Positions 13,511-26,614 of a DNA stretch of 64,000 nucleotides are shown piece by piece. Source of the stretch: Formicarius rufipectus. Taxonomy: Eukaryota > Chordata > Aves > Passeriformes > Formicariidae. Location of the stretch: positions 4,676,557 through 4,740,556 of the forward strand of contig VXAU01000197.1 of assembly GCA_013399695.1 (NCBI GenBank). The letters are read 5' to 3'. Position 1 is the first letter of the stretch; the number at the start of each line of letters is the position of its first letter. Under the pieces are notes generated by a model that saw nothing but the letters and a program-made list of their open reading frames with translations, was not told where the DNA came from and ran no database searches. The position numbers and the translations under genes were made by a program.

Positions 13511-16500
13511 ATGTGCAGACCCTGCATTTAAAAGATGAACTGTACTAAGAATTGTGTTTCCTGGATACTCAAGACCAGCAAACATACACAAAAAAAAATG
13601 CTCCTTCAAGTTATCGAGGAGAAAGAAAAAGGTGAATTAATTTACAGAAATCAACACCCAAAATCCGACACACAATCACTTTTGTTCCTTGAGTCAGGAT
13701 TTCTGCTACAAGAGTGATGAGCTCAGCAGCCACGGTCACTTGGGCTTTGTCACTCAGACTCCAGTTATCAATGAAGCTGCTGCACGGTGCACACACAGCT
13801 CTGGAAAGCTTCAGAAATCCTCCAGAACTGTACAGATTGTTGGCACTGACCTCCTGAGGTAACTCACTTGCAACCACCCACATGACCATCAAAACACAGT
13901 GCCTGGGACACAGCAGAGACCTGCAGAAGCCTACTGACTTTTGAACATGTCATCATTCCCTCTGGCATCCAACGTGGAAAACACATGCAAGCTCCAGGGG
14001 CTGAATAACACCCTGAACAGCCACTCACTCATCTGCATGCATTTGCAATCTGCTCCCAGTCCCCCTGCCACATCCTTGCAGTCCTCATTATGCAGACTAC
14101 CCTTCCCTGAAATTAAACCTTCCCAACTGTTACATCAATATTAAGATTCACATCAAGGAATGATATACCCAAAACGAAGGCAATTAGGTCAAATTAAAAA
14201 AAAAACAAGACTCATTCCAGAATGATTTGGCTCATCTTTCAAAGACATGTCACTCAGAACAGGCTTTGGATCAGGTTCTGTGGTCCACAATTTTATTTAA
14301 GGCACTTCTTTGCATGTTCATTGTTGCACCAAGCAAGAGCCTAAAGGATCAGGAATACCACTGATTTTATTTTTTTTTTTTGCCTCTTTAACCCCACATT
14401 ATATACCAAAGCAAAGTCAGGTATTAAATAATGGCTTCCATTTTCCTTATCCCACCTAAACAACCAATACAGAAAAAGGAGATCAAAATTTGAAAGGGTT
14501 TAAATTCTAAACTAAAAATTTGCCTGAGGAAACACTTGTAGAAGTGAGAAACAGCCTTCTGGAAGAGTCTTCAGCCACTAACACAGCTGACAACTGCCTT
14601 ACCCATCAGCAAGGTGACCAAGAAATCAGAATTTGCTTTTTTGAGGCAAAGATCAAAATGGAGAATGAACATGACCAGGTGGTCAGGTCAGACCTGTATG
14701 TTACTTTTCTCCCAATAAATCAATTTGTCATAGTTTTCTTTCCATTGCTACCAAAAAGGTAGAAGACAGGATGCAACAAGGGCCTTGCTACTTCTCAGCA
14801 CATCTTCCTACACTCAAATCATTTTTTTCTTTTCCTCAGGCCCTTACTCACCAAGATATGCTACACAGAGCTCAAGTCTGAACCCTCTCATGTAACATCA
14901 CACCTACTCCATACAAAGAGACTTTGTCATCAGAGGTTATTCTGCCCAGCAGGGCAGGTAGGAACATTTTCTGAAGTATAACCAAACTTTCTAAGCAAGA
15001 TAAAACTTGTGTAAAATTAAAAAAAAAAAATCTTTTATAATTCACTTTATGCCCATTAAATGTTGTCAAAAGGAATTTTCTGCATATTTCTCTGGATTTA
15101 CACAAAACATTCTACTGGTTTGGCAAGTTGAAACATCTTCATCAAACATTGATCCTCTAAGTAATATTCATGCCTCTATTTGTACTGTACCATCTGCCTC
15201 CAGTGAATTGAGCTCTTCCAACAAGATGTTCCTCATTTTCAACATCTCCCAGACAACAGTGGACTGACTTTGGTGGGCTCCCTGCTGCACTGCACAAGTT
15301 TTTGCAGCTACCAGAGGTGCATTTGTTAAAAAATATATCCTTGGGTACCATCCCAGCAAGGATTGAATGGGAAGAGTAAGTCAGTCCCTTCTTGGACTGG
15401 TGAACTGGGACCAGGAGCAATTATCTGGGCTACCAGTCAGTGTTCCTTCTGACCCATCTCTACTGAGTTTGTCCCAGAGCAGCAGTGAGCCTGACTAAGA
15501 AAGAGGCAGAAACAAGCACCCAAAAGAGCTGGCTGGCCAGGAGAGAATTAATGGGGTTTCCAGGCTCCCAACAGGAGATGGACAGAAAAAAAAGCCCCTA
15601 GAAATGATATTTGATCCTCACACAACAACTTTCTACAGTAAGTTGTCCCTCCTACTGCTATTAATTTGTCTATTATTTTTATGTCCTCTCTAAGCTACTG
15701 TGAAGTGGTGGGGCTTTTATCTGAGAGGAACATTTTCAAGCAGGCCTGGGTTCTTTTATACAAAAAGGCATGGATGTAAAGAATAAAGGTTAGGTAAAAT
15801 TCTTCTAACTCAAGCTTCCTTTGTGACTCAAGAGAGTAACTTTTCACCAGACAGTCTTTACACAGAGAGAACAGACTCCATCACTCATAACAGAGGTCAC
15901 AGCCTGAAAACTGGGACATTCAAGATAAAATCCTCTTCAGCAATGGCTCAAGAGACACTGCTGTCTTGGGGACTGGCCAAAGGCCAGGGAATGACCTCCT
16001 GCAGGATCTGCAGGCCACAGGCACTCTACCTTCAAAGCACCTTTCTTTGCCTATGACACCTTTGACCTAAGGAAAGCAGCAAGTGCGTAAGAATAGAAGG
16101 GAAACATCCGAAAGCACTGCACCACACAATCTGTGGCTTCTTCCCACACTTTAAACACCTCTGGTTTTTAATTCAAAACCTTCCTTTTCAACCTAGCTGA
16201 AGTCTGCCTTCATGGAAATACAGCTTCCATGGTGGAAGGAGGCCCCGAGGAAGTCTGATGACTTCACCTACATCAGACTAGTCTGGCAGGGGGTGACAGC
16301 ATTGGCTTTCCTTTCCCATCTCCCCAGCCTTTTTCCCTCAGCTGTTCTCTGTTCTTTCCTGTCTGCTTTACACATCCTCTCATGTTTCTTTGCTCCCTCT
16401 GCTCCTCTTACTCATTCACTTTGTAGTTCTGTGTGAACTTCATGGCACCCAGCCCACAGCCTTTGCATGGCCCAAAATAAGACAGAGCAAGGCCGTCTGT

Positions 16501-16794
16501 CTTTACCAGTTACTGCTCTTTGTGTAGAGCAACACATGGAATTGATCTTCTGTCCAACAACTGCTGCTGCTGATGGCACTTTACACACTCAGTGTCCTGG
16601 GACCAAGTGGGTTCCTTTGGCAATAAACACATCAGTGAGTGTTGCAGAGCATGGCCTGATGCCTTCTCCAGTGTGGTTAAACTGCTGCAGCCTCCCATCT
16701 TTATAGGCTTATTCACCTTCCAGAAGGAACCAAACTCCTCATTGCAGGGTGCCATTCCCTGGTCCCCACAGAGTTCAGTGCCTGCCCCTCTTCC

Positions 16795-16875
16795 TCTCGT
16801 GATGAACTCGTAGCTGCAGTGAGGTCTCCCCTCATTCTCCTCAGCTCATCCAAGCCCCTGGACTGCAGCAGGCTC
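16795..16875. mobile_element. Possible old CR1-type fragment
   Basis: GATGAACTCGTAGCTGCAG then TGAGGTCTCCCCTCATTCTC resembles the GAGGTC-CCTC-CTCCTC block of avian CR1 elements (minus-strand copies on the plus strand). The match is short and there is no diagnostic 3' end. Confidence 0.3.
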
Positions 16876-18313
16876 TGCTTTGGAGACAGTGGGAATATGC
16901 ACCACACTGCCATGGCTTGAGGGCATGGAGGCAACACAGGACCCACGTGTGTCACTCCAGAGCAGAGTGGTGGGGAATTCAGTGTGGAAACACCTCCAAA
17001 AAGCTGTGAGAGAAAGCTCCAATCTGGCAGAGATGGTGTTGAGCACTGCCAGGAAGCCTCAGAGCACCCTGGGCTTCCAGGTGGAGTAAGTGCTTATTGC
17101 CCTCGGTAAACGGGGACTGGAATATGCAGGGCAAGCACAGAGAAAGAAGTGAATCATTTTAAAACAGGATGATGTATTTGCATACCTATAAATACATAAA
17201 ATAACTGATTTTCCTGATTTAGATATCTACACATCAAAGTTTTATAAAATAATTTAAATAATTTGATCTCTGCAAACACCTCTCAAAATGGAATGATCGT
17301 TATAGAATCTTAATTTTTCATTCGAGTTTAGAGACAGATGATGCAAAATGAAAGAGTTGAGCTGGTCTGTATCAATTAAAACAAATATATAATTTTTCAG
17401 GTAATGGAATAAATGCTTCTGAGGACACTTGAAAAAAAGCCTTCTGAAGATTTCACTCTCCTTACTTCTGCGTTCTGAGTGCTCATCATGCAAGTTTAAT
17501 TTATGCAGTGATGGATATCCTGAGAGATAGAAGCTGTATTTTAGATGTGAAGATAAAACAATCCCTAGGTGAGAAGAACCAATTTGGTCTCAATAACACT
17601 GTACTCAGCACTGCAGGTAAAATCAATTTTATTAACTTGGCTAGTTAGCATAAATATAACCCTCCTGATTAAAATACTAGTTTTTCAGAGGATCAGATTC
17701 TCCTTACCTGGTAATAATCCAATACAATTTAATGACAGTGTTCTTGAGTAAGGAAAATGATCTCTTTCTCTGCTCTCTTTCAGAGCTGAGCTGCAACTCC
17801 CTGGCCTAAGTTTTTGTGGGTTTGCCACCTCGCTTGTCCTGAACCAAAGGCTAAGTCACATAAAGCTTTTCCCTTCAGCTTTCCAGCCATGAGCAGCATG
17901 ACCATGAAATATGTGGTATTGTGGGGCCTTGCAAATGAGAGCACAGAAACTCAGCTCCTGCTCAGCAATGATTTGAAATAACCTAATCTGATAAAATGCT
18001 AAATGGCTCCAGCAAAGCTCCTGAAATCCCATTCCTCAGGACATCAGTGCTGAGTTATGGGGTACTTGAGCTTGCCAAGACAGACCAGGATCTCAGGGCA
18101 TCTTTTCAAGCCCTCTTGCCCTAGTCCCACTTGCAGGCTAATTTGTGGCACGTTCCCAAGATGCTTCCAGGGAACTCTCAGGAGCAAAGGACAGAACAAG
18201 CACAAGGCTCCATCCATCTCTTGTCAAACACAGTGGGAAAAGCACACATGGTCTTTACAAAAGTAGGATCTGTTTTCTGGAAACCACACAGCATTTGTGC
18301 CTGGTGGTACAAA

Positions 18314-18343
18314 TCTCAAATTTTGGGTGGTCTCAAATTTTGG
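18314..18343 (+). repeat. 13-bp direct duplication
   Basis: TCTCAAATTTTGG at 18314-18326 and 18331-18343, period 17. Confidence 0.75.
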
Positions 18344-21300
18344 CCTTGTGGTTCAAAACCTTTTATTTTTTGCAATATTTAATATATAGCCCTATGGTAC
18401 AGGGTAGGATCCCAGCCCTTCACAAACTCAGCTGTTCTGAGCAGAGGGCTGAAAACATCCCCTGAATTCCTCTACTCCTTTCAAGAAGCATCTGAACCCA
18501 ATGCAGAAGTCCATAAAGACTCTTTCCTGTGGAACAGAAGTGCTGGGTCCCAGCTGAAGGCACAGTGCAGGACTATTTGTGCTTGAAGTAGCAAGTGTGA
18601 CTTTTGGAAATAAGCCAGGCTGCTGCTTCAACTACCCCCAGCAACATTCAGAGTTCTGCCCCAAGGAGAGAACATGAGGGAGAAGAGATGCAGATGGCAA
18701 CAGTCAATCTCCTCACTCAACAAGCTGCCAAAGAAGTCCTTTGGGATGGCAGCAGTAAGAGCAAAACAAAGCTCCACACACACAAGAATAGATGTGGGCA
18801 TATATACTTGTCTGTGTATATTTAAATAAATCTCTTCTTTTTATACTCTTCGTTCAACGACATTATCAAAAAGAGGTTTTAAATACAAGCTTATGGGACT
18901 ACTAAAGAGGTGAATTTATGAATGTATTCCTAACAAAACACTCTCTGGAAAGCTTTAATCTATGAATTGTGACAACCTTGGACAAAATGGATTTTTAATA
19001 GAATATAATGTAAACTGCCTGAAACACTGTGATAAGGAATTCTTTTTTTAAAGTAATGCACGGAATAGGCATGATGCACTCTGCATGAAAGGAGGAAAGG
19101 TCTTAATTTAAAGCATTTTAATGGACACTCAATTTGCATAGAGAAATGTGAGAAATGGAGATGAAAAACTCGTGACAGTGATAACACAGCAGAGGGGAGA
19201 AGGAGAAATATTAGAAAAGTAAGCAAATTGGAAAATGCTCCAGCTGATAACAGCAGCTGAAAGCAATGCAGGCTCGATTAGGAACGTGGCACAGGCCACT
19301 GCTCTCCTGCCAAGGCAGTGTCTGGCAGTGGCTCTTAGGAGAGCTGCACAGTGGGGAAGAAAGCACAACCCACATGAAGGGCTGAGGAGAACAGACCTGC
19401 CCTGGAGGGAAGGGCAGGGGGGACACTCAGGGATTTCAGAGACTCTGACGTGCTGGAGCTTCTTAGTTTCACCAGAACTCCCAGAGCTGGCCCAGCCCAA
19501 CCAGCCCATGGGGCTACTGGGGCTTTCTGCCCCTTCACAGAGTCCAAGGGGGGCTCAAAACCACCACAAACTGGGCCAACTCTTCCTCAGAAAAAAGCTA
19601 AGCCAAGCTCAGAGGTTCAGTCCTGGTTTACCTCCTGCTCTACTCCCAGCAAAAGTCTGGGCAAGTCAGCAGAACTGCAAGTACCTCCAAGAGAGACAAA
19701 CCCACCTCCCCCGAGGCAGACACCGTTCCCTTTCCTAACAGCTTCTGCTCTGCAACCAAAGAAAGTGATCCTGCACTCTCGTCACGCATCAACTGCCTCT
19801 AATGAAGCTCCTTGAATCACTAAAGGGGGGAACAGATGAGTCGGGTCTAGTGACAGTTTTCCAAGTCGACCTTAATAGAAGCAAATGCAGGTTTCTGGTC
19901 ATTGAAATGAAACAGCAGAACTTCCACATAAACACTTAAGGTTCTTCAAAAGAAACAGGAGGGCCACCGTTATGACCAAAAAGGCAAATTAAAGTAGATC
20001 AAAGTTAAATATTTGCTCTAAGTACTACATTATTTGCAAATCTGGAAATGATCTTTCAGCAGTTTCTATTTGCGGACTTTAATTACTCCAAAAATATTAA
20101 ACTAATCTCACAAAGGAAAGGGTCAAAGTATTAATTAACTTGAGATTCATTGCTTTTGTGCAATTTAACAGTTCAACACAAAGCAAAACTCAGTTTTAAT
20201 AAAAACTAAGTTACTGTGACAGGTATAATTTCATGGATTAGTGACACCACGTGCAGGGCAGTAAGTTTTTGTGTTCACACTATTTGGGTTTTTTTTCCTA
20301 ACTTTAAAACCAGTTGTTTCATTTCAATTTCTGTAACACCAAAAGATCCGAAGTCTTCCTTTAACCTCAGCATTTTGCTTTCAAATTGGTGGCTTTCCAC
20401 CTTGCTCTGAACAGAACGGAGGTCACAGCTCTTAGAGAACAAACACCTGAGGGCAAAGTTCAGCAGAGATCAGACCCTGCCCAGCCCCTCTGATCATCCC
20501 CTGAGTTACTTCAGGCTGAGCCTCCACTGCTGGAGCCTCTGGGAGTCTTTGAGCAGCTCCAGGACAAGCACAAAGGTCCTCTCCAGGCCACTGCCCCTGG
20601 GGCTGAGCCCTCACCCCACTTGAGAGATTCACTGGTTTCTTCAACAACTTTTGGAGGAGCTGGGACGTTCTGCCAAAAGACAAAGGGTTTGGAGACAGAG
20701 GAGTCTTTGCCAAACGCAGCTGCCAGAGCTCTGCTTTATCAGTGCAGCAGCCTGGGAAACCCCAGCAAAGTAAGGCTGGGAGGTGGCTGGAATTTCCAGC
20801 ATCACAGCCTCACAAGGACAAGTGACAAAGGTGCTTGGGAAACGAGGGGTCTTTTTTTTCTTCTTTTTTTTAATGGGGAGAAAGTGCCAGGAACTGCAGC
20901 TGAGCTGAAAGGCTTGCCTGGAATTCCTGCAGGAAAGCTCTGTAGCACTTCCCCAGATCCACTGAGTGGGGAATCACCTCCCTTCCCTCCCTTCTCTTCT
21001 TTCCAAGGCAAACGTCTGCATCCCACTCGGTCGCCCCCGCCCTGCATCGCTCCTGGAGAGAAACAGGAGCTTCTCCTTGCAGTTCCACGGGCCTGTTTGA
21101 CACCTCCAAGAGGACTCTCACCTCAGCAGAGCCTACTGCAGTGCCTGTTGCTGAGGAGTAAACTCACATTAAGCAGCTTTCCACCCCAGCACTCATATGG
21201 GAGGTACCCAGAGCTGGATGGGGTTGGTTTGCTCCTCAAATACAGCTCCAGAAACTAAACAGAGTGGAAAGCCTCTTTGCACTGCAAAACTCTGAGAACA

Positions 21301-22016
21301 TCCTTCCTAGGTCTGAGCAATTATTGGCAGACATTTTTCTCCCTTACAGGAGTTTTCAGGGGAAAAAAAAAATAAAAAGAATGCAAATAAAAATTTTGAC
21401 ATAAAGTTTTGTGATTTCCTAATTATTATACAGTTTCTAGCTGAGTTTATGCACAGTGCACTTTAAGGGCATGATAATGGGGAGAAATTGCATGTTTTGT
21501 AAAATACATAATTCTGACTAGCAATGTAAATTTCTCATTACCTTTGATACAGCTTGTGGGAGCATTACCATAACAAAGTACACAGCATTCAGGAGAGTTC
21601 ATAGACACTCAGGTGTTTTGCAGCAATAATGAATAAAACTGAATAGCTGTTACTTTCATAGATTTTCAAATAAAGAAGACAGCGTTGGCCTATATTGCTT
21701 TCAAGTGTTCTTCATATTTCTCTGTTTTAGTTCTTTTTTTTTTCCTTGTTGGCTCTTTAGCAACAGCAATTCTACTGCCCTGAAGGTTCCTGAAAAGCAA
21801 ACAGGAGCCAAGGACTAATGGGCTGCCTCCAGTTTCATAGACAATCCACTTCCACAGCTCAGAAGTGAAACAAAAGGAGAAGGTTCTCATCAGATCACAT
21901 ACAGCTTTTCCAAGGAGGCTGAGGAGGAAACAATACTGCTAGTAAGAGCAATATTGCTCATTAAAGAAGCTTTTGTGTGCCTCTCACAGGGTTTGTTAGA
22001 CACGAGAGCACGGGGG

Positions 22017-22022
22017 TCTCAC
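22017..22022 (-). other. Splice donor of TMEM132 exon 3
   Basis: The minus strand reads GAGGACAG then GTGAGA, a good consensus donor in phase 2. The next exon should start with the last base of an Arg or Ser codon. No matching exon was found in the 22 kb beyond. Confidence 0.87.
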
Positions 22023-22163
22023 CTGTCCTCTGCTCCGGGGTCGTTGTGCACACAGGTGACCGTGGCCATGCTCCTCGCGCTGTCCGTCTCCTCCTGAACC
22101 CCCCACTGGTCTGCATCACTCACTCTGATGTCCACGATCTTCACACCTGGGGCTGTCCTAATT
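22023..22163 (-). CDS. TMEM132C: TMEM132 family protein, exon 3 (probably TMEM132C)
   Basis: A 141-nt exon between acceptor CCAACAG and donor GTGAGA. Exon 2 ends with AG and this exon starts with A, completing an Arg codon, so the protein reads through as QFVLR-IRTAPGVKIVDIRV. It continues SDADQWGVQEE, then SMATVTCVHND, then PGAED and a split Arg/Ser codon. The stretch from APGVKI through DQW to VTC is the block that follows the N-terminal domain in TMEM132 proteins. From memory, IRTAPGVKI with DQW-VQEE is closest to TMEM132C. Both flanking introns are phase 2, so the exon is a multiple of three and skipping it would keep frame. It is GC- and CpG-rich, unlike exon 2. It lies 39.4 kb downstream of exon 2 in transcript order. 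Confidence 0.88.
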
Positions 22164-22200
22164 CTGTTGGGGGACAACAGGGATTGCTTTAGTTACAGAC
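22164..22200 (-). other. Splice acceptor of TMEM132 exon 3
   Basis: The minus strand reads TAACTAAAGCAATCCC, then TGTTGTCCCCCAACAG and the exon. TAACTAA about 30 nt upstream is a plausible branch-point site. The pyrimidine tract is short and interrupted, so this is a moderate acceptor. Confidence 0.85.
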
Positions 22201-22224
22201 CTCCTCTGCAAATCAATCCAGAGA

Positions 22225-22350
22225 GGCAAACGAGGAAGCTGAAAGGGAACGCTCCCTCTTCCGTCAATAACAGGCTGATACATTGAGACCACGAGTCACT
22301 CCGCTTTAAAAATATGAAACGGGTCCGGTCGTTTTAAAGAGACGAAGGAT
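22225..22350. other. CpG-enriched segment next to exon 3
   Basis: Just upstream of exon 3 in transcript order. CpGs are clustered (AACGAGG, AACGCTCCC, TTCCGTCAA, CCACGAG, CTCCGC, AACGGGTCCGGTCG, GACGAAGG) and a TTTAAA motif occurs on both sides of the GGGTCCGG core (about 22305-22340). No coding frame extends through it. It may be an intronic regulatory element or simply continue the CpG-rich exon. Confidence 0.3.
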
Positions 22351-23752
22351 GAGTTTCATTCAGTGCAGAGCCAGTCAACTTCCAGACTGAGCAATGTGGA
22401 GAGATTAAGAATAGTTTCTGCTTCAGAGGCACCAGCATGATACAAATGAAACAGATGTGACTAAGCGTAAGTTGGTTTAATTTGCTGTGTCTGACCTGCG
22501 GTTTTAGGATGGAGAAAAAGAGCACTGTGATATGAAATACATCCTCCTGCCTGCAAACCTTTGGGACCAAAGTGCCTGCTAATACTAGAGAGGTCTGCAT
22601 GGAAAAAATGTGCCTCACTGCTCAAAAACCACAATGCAGGAAGGAGTCAAAAGGAATCAGTTATTCTAGATCTGGAACTGAGAGATGAAAATAACAATAA
22701 TACCATTGCATCAGGATCTATCAAACTGGGCATATCAAACTCCTACTGCTAGAAATAATACGATACTGACATGGAAAACCTTGATTTCCTGAGCACAGTT
22801 AAGTCTGAAACCAGTTTGGTAGCTGGTAAATGTCACCAATTTTTGGCTTAAAACAAAACTTGCCAAAAAATACAAAGTCCATGCTCCAGCGGGGCTCAGT
22901 GTTAGGAACACATTGCCAAGGAATAGGAAACAAACTGCTTTTAATAGCAGGGACTTCATTTGTGCAGCTTGACTCCTGAAACAAGCCTGGGATTTCAACA
23001 GGAGTGCTGCAAATATGCCTGGAGAACAATTAGGCAGAAAGCAACTGCTGCAGAGCCCCGTTTGCCACTGCTGTGACTTAATTAATTAAAAGCAAAGCCA
23101 AGAGGGACCTCTTAGTTGTGTGGTGGAATGAAAGAGCCCTACTGAGAGCCAGAGCGTTACTTAGCACTGAATTGTGAGGGCTCTGCCCTGATGCCTCGTG
23201 GCCACTTGGTGCTCGTGTTACATCGTTAAGAATTTCCTTTAAGTTCTGGCTGAGTTCATGCATTTGGGTCAAAGTGACTTCATGATTCAATGGGTGGTCT
23301 TTTCCCCTGAGAAGGAATTAATTCATCCTGCCTTTATGATATCCTTATTTTTGCCTGTAAGGCTTTACTGAGTGGATGGGTCAAATCCGTGCCTGGCATA
23401 ACCAACCTGATAAAATACATTCTCTATAATGAGAGAATTTGACTTGATATTTTTCTAATTGTCTCCTTCATGCTTCTCCACAGGCATTCATATCTCCAAA
23501 CAACACACCTCAAAGCTGATGGGCCCCTTCCCTATCATCTCCTCTTCTTTTTTCTCAGAAGAACATTCATTTATTTTGCAGTAATTACAGTGGACCAAAT
23601 AATTCCTGCAAGACACCTACATGGCTCCATTTCAAACTGGCCTGTAATTTACATGAGATTGAGAATTAGGCCCTCCGAAATTGATCCAATAATTTGTTTT
23701 CATTGGATTTAGTCAACCATTCTTGAAAAAGAAACCTCATTACAGCCTGACC

Positions 23753-23880
23753 AAAATAAAATAATAATTAGAAAAACAAACAAACCACCACCACCAAAAA
23801 CCAAAACAAACAAAACCAAAAACAAACAAACAAACAAACAAAAAAAAACAAAGCCAAACACTTTTCCACTTTTTTTTCAG
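23753..23880 (+). repeat. A-rich CAAA/ACAA low-complexity tract
   Basis: AAATAAAATAATAATTAG runs into repeated ACAAACAAACAAAC units with a short CCACCACCACC. Simple sequence, possibly a retroposon tail. Confidence 0.85.
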
Positions 23881-25149
23881 TCAAAATGGTATTTTTTTAA
23901 CAAATTTGCTTCCCCATCCCCTCAAGTTCCCATGTTTTTTCTTGACAACACGTCTGGAAACCTCTAACCTGACTTTCCACCCAAGTCAAATCCTGGCTAA
24001 TTAAAGGTAAATTGAAGGGCAGGAGATGCTGGAGGGACACACACACCAGGACAGCTGGATCTTGCCCATGATTTCAGGATTCATCAGCCTTTTTCCATCT
24101 GTCAGAAGCCTGTTATGTCCTCCTACACAGCTTTTGCACTACAGAGATCTTCACTCTGCAGCATTTACTTTCTCCTGTTGTGAACCAAATCCAGGCTTGG
24201 TGCATCCCAAGGAGGATGAAGAGCAGCATGACACAGGTCCCTGCCCACCTGAGCAGGGATCAGCTTTCAGGACCCTTGTGCTGCTCCTTTTCTCAAGGAA
24301 GCTGAAGCTGCTGCTCCTCTTTACTTCCATCAGTGCTCCTCACACACAGAGTGGGGGAGAGGATGCAAGAGCCTCAAATATCCACATCTACTCACATATC
24401 CAGCTGTTCCAACCTCCCCCAGACTCTGCACCCCAAAACAGTGACTTCCTTCTCAGCTCAACCTCTCAGCCAGGGATCTTGGCTGTTTGTTCTCCGATAT
24501 CTGAATGCAGCTCTGAGATGGTTTTTGCCTGTCTGGACATCAGATGGGGCTCTCCTGGTGCCTGTCCTGTTGACCCATTGCTTGGCTTCTCCTTCAGGGT
24601 GTCCCTTAGCAGGAGACCTTCTGCTTATTGGCCATGCTGGTGGTTGGCTGTGCCTGCAGCTTCCACTTGCTGCACATCTCCTGCCTTGCTGGGTTAGCAT
24701 CAAGTGAACATCAAATCCTCTGCTCCTCAGCCACATCTTCCAAAAACATCTCAGAATGCAGCATTTTAGGAAAAATTCCAGTCTAATCCCTTGCAATGCA
24801 TCTGGCTCTGGTGGGCTGAGACAAGATGTCATTTTGCATTTTCGGATATCAGTAGAGCCAGGAAGGTTGAAAGAAAGAAGAAACTACATTCAGTTTCTCA
24901 CTTAGGAAAAGTCAAGAAATTCAAATTAAACCAGCCTACATATGGGAGGTTTGAGCCTACTGTTCCTCAGATAAGTGATTCATATCTTTAAATCTGCCCC
25001 CAAACTCCACAGCCACAAAAATCATTGTAAGTTTTGGGGACCAAGGCTTTGCAGAAGAGTAAAAAAAGAGTAAGAAATTCCTAGCAGAGCTAACATGACT
25101 TGGATAAAGGAGGGTGAATGGCACGTGTGTGGGCACCACTCTGTGCCAG

Positions 25150-25275
25150 GCTTCAATTATTAGCTTGGGTGGATCATTTAGTCTTCATATACCTCCCTTC
25201 CCCATGTACTGGGAAGTGTTGCTCTTCCAACTACAAGGGAGCTGTGAGGACAAATGGAATTGCTTGAGAAGAATC
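25150..25275 (+). mobile_element. MIR-like SINE relic
   Basis: GCTTGGGTGGATCATTTAGT, then CTCCCTTCCCCATGTACTGG and GGAGCTGTGAGGACAAATGG track the MIR order CTTGGGCAAGTCACTTAAC, CAGTTTCCCCATCTGTAAA, GGTTGTGAGGATTAAATG. Confidence 0.5.
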
Positions 25276-25407
25276 TGATGTCCTTTAGTTTGCCAGCTGA
25301 CAGAAATTCTGCCATCCCTGGGCTTGAAAACATGGAAAGGCACTGCTGCAGTATTTCACAGAAGCAGGACCCAGGGAGGAACTGTTACCACTAATATGGC
25401 TTAATTC

Positions 25408-25425
25408 TTTTTTTTTTTTTTTTAA
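25408..25425 (+). repeat. Homopolymer T run
   Basis: About 17 consecutive T, followed by TTTAAAATAT-like sequence. Possible minus-strand retroposon tail, but nothing recognisable adjoins it. Confidence 0.7.
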
Positions 25426-26614
25426 AATATAATTGTGAAATGATGGGGGGGGGAAAGGAACAAAACATGACAGTCAACTGGAAGTTTGGCAAAACCAACA
25501 TTCCTTTTCCATGAAATACCTGCTTGCTGAAAAGCAGAATGTTCAGAGAGAAAACTGTCCTGCTACAAAGCCCTTGCCCACCCTTAAAACATCACAGTGG
25601 CCATGGCATTTGGATAATGCAGTTAGCAGAGATGTGAGACAGGGGAACACCGAGGGAGCTCAGCAGAAGTCACCCTTCCACAGGGTGACTTATTCATTCT
25701 CTCTCTTCTTTAGGGCTGGAGGAGGTCCGACAGGAATGTGACACCCTCCAACACTGCATCCCACGACACTTCCCCCATAAGATCTCAAGAAGAAGGAGCT
25801 GGGGGAAGTGCCAAAGCTGTCCAGAGCAGAGAATCAGTGAAGCTGCTTCAGCAGGGAATGCAACCCCTTCTCCAGCTCCAAAGGCAGGGCAGGGGAAGCT
25901 GCAAGGGCACAGTTGGTAGCCCTGGCAGGACCTTTTTCCCCTGAACAGTGTGAGCTCCACTTACTGCAGAACATAAAGACACAAACATTAGAGACTGAAT
26001 GCAGTGGGCAAGCAGGAGTATTCCCAGCCTGCCAACTGGGGATGGCCAGGAACTATTTGAAAATGCAATTTCAGCCTGAAATGTGTGTGATCCCACGAAT
26101 TCAACCCCTGTTATTGCCACAGAAGGAAAGGAGAAGGGACAAGGAATCACCAGAGCTGGAAAGCAACTGAAGGGCTGCAAGAGGGATTTAAGCACCAAGT
26201 GGAGGTGCTGCAGGGACTTCCATGGTCTCCCAGGCAATGAACTGCCAAATCTGAAAGGTAAAGGCTCGCTTGCCACACACCCCCACCCCACTCCTGGCAG
26301 CAGTAACTGGGAAGTAAAATCTTGGCAAAGGGAACTCTAAAATAGAAACAGAAGGAAAAGATATTTGGGAAATAAAACGGGAATGTGCTCACAGCAGATG
26401 GGAAATGCTCAAAATGATGAGAAAAAAGACTTTTTCAGAGCTATTTTAGACATTTTCTTATCCCCTCCCCTACTCTGTTATGGGGGAAAACATGATCTGA
26501 GCTGAATTCACTCTCAATGACGTACTAATAATAACAGCTATGATAAATTTCTTTTGTAATTTCCAACCATTTCTGTAGCCAGCCCTTCAACTGCATTTTT
26601 AGCCTCATTAAAAA

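Larger units (their letters stand above)
1..22022 (-). other. Start of intron 3 of the TMEM132 gene (at least 22 kb)
   Basis: Everything downstream of exon 3 in transcript order. I looked on the minus strand for the next family block, expected to include a peptide like TWQVEYP behind an acceptor, and did not find it, so exon 4 probably lies beyond position 1. The block contains a CpG-island-like region (about 4930-5560), a MIR relic (about 4470-4580), a sauropsid SINE/LINE tail (about 7279-7365), short duplications and otherwise unique-looking DNA. The eye-scan could miss a short divergent exon. Confidence 0.7.

Noticed and set aside
20620..21258. Plus-strand open frame of 212 codons
   Set aside because: No recognisable motif, lies in intron 3 in GC-richer DNA where stop codons are scarcer; no conserved-protein features.
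24026..24697. Plus-strand open frame of 223 codons, the longest frame outside the TMEM132 exons
   Set aside because: Low-complexity Ser/Pro/Leu-rich translation with no domain, overlapped by other frames of similar length on both strands; looks like a chance frame in intronic DNA.
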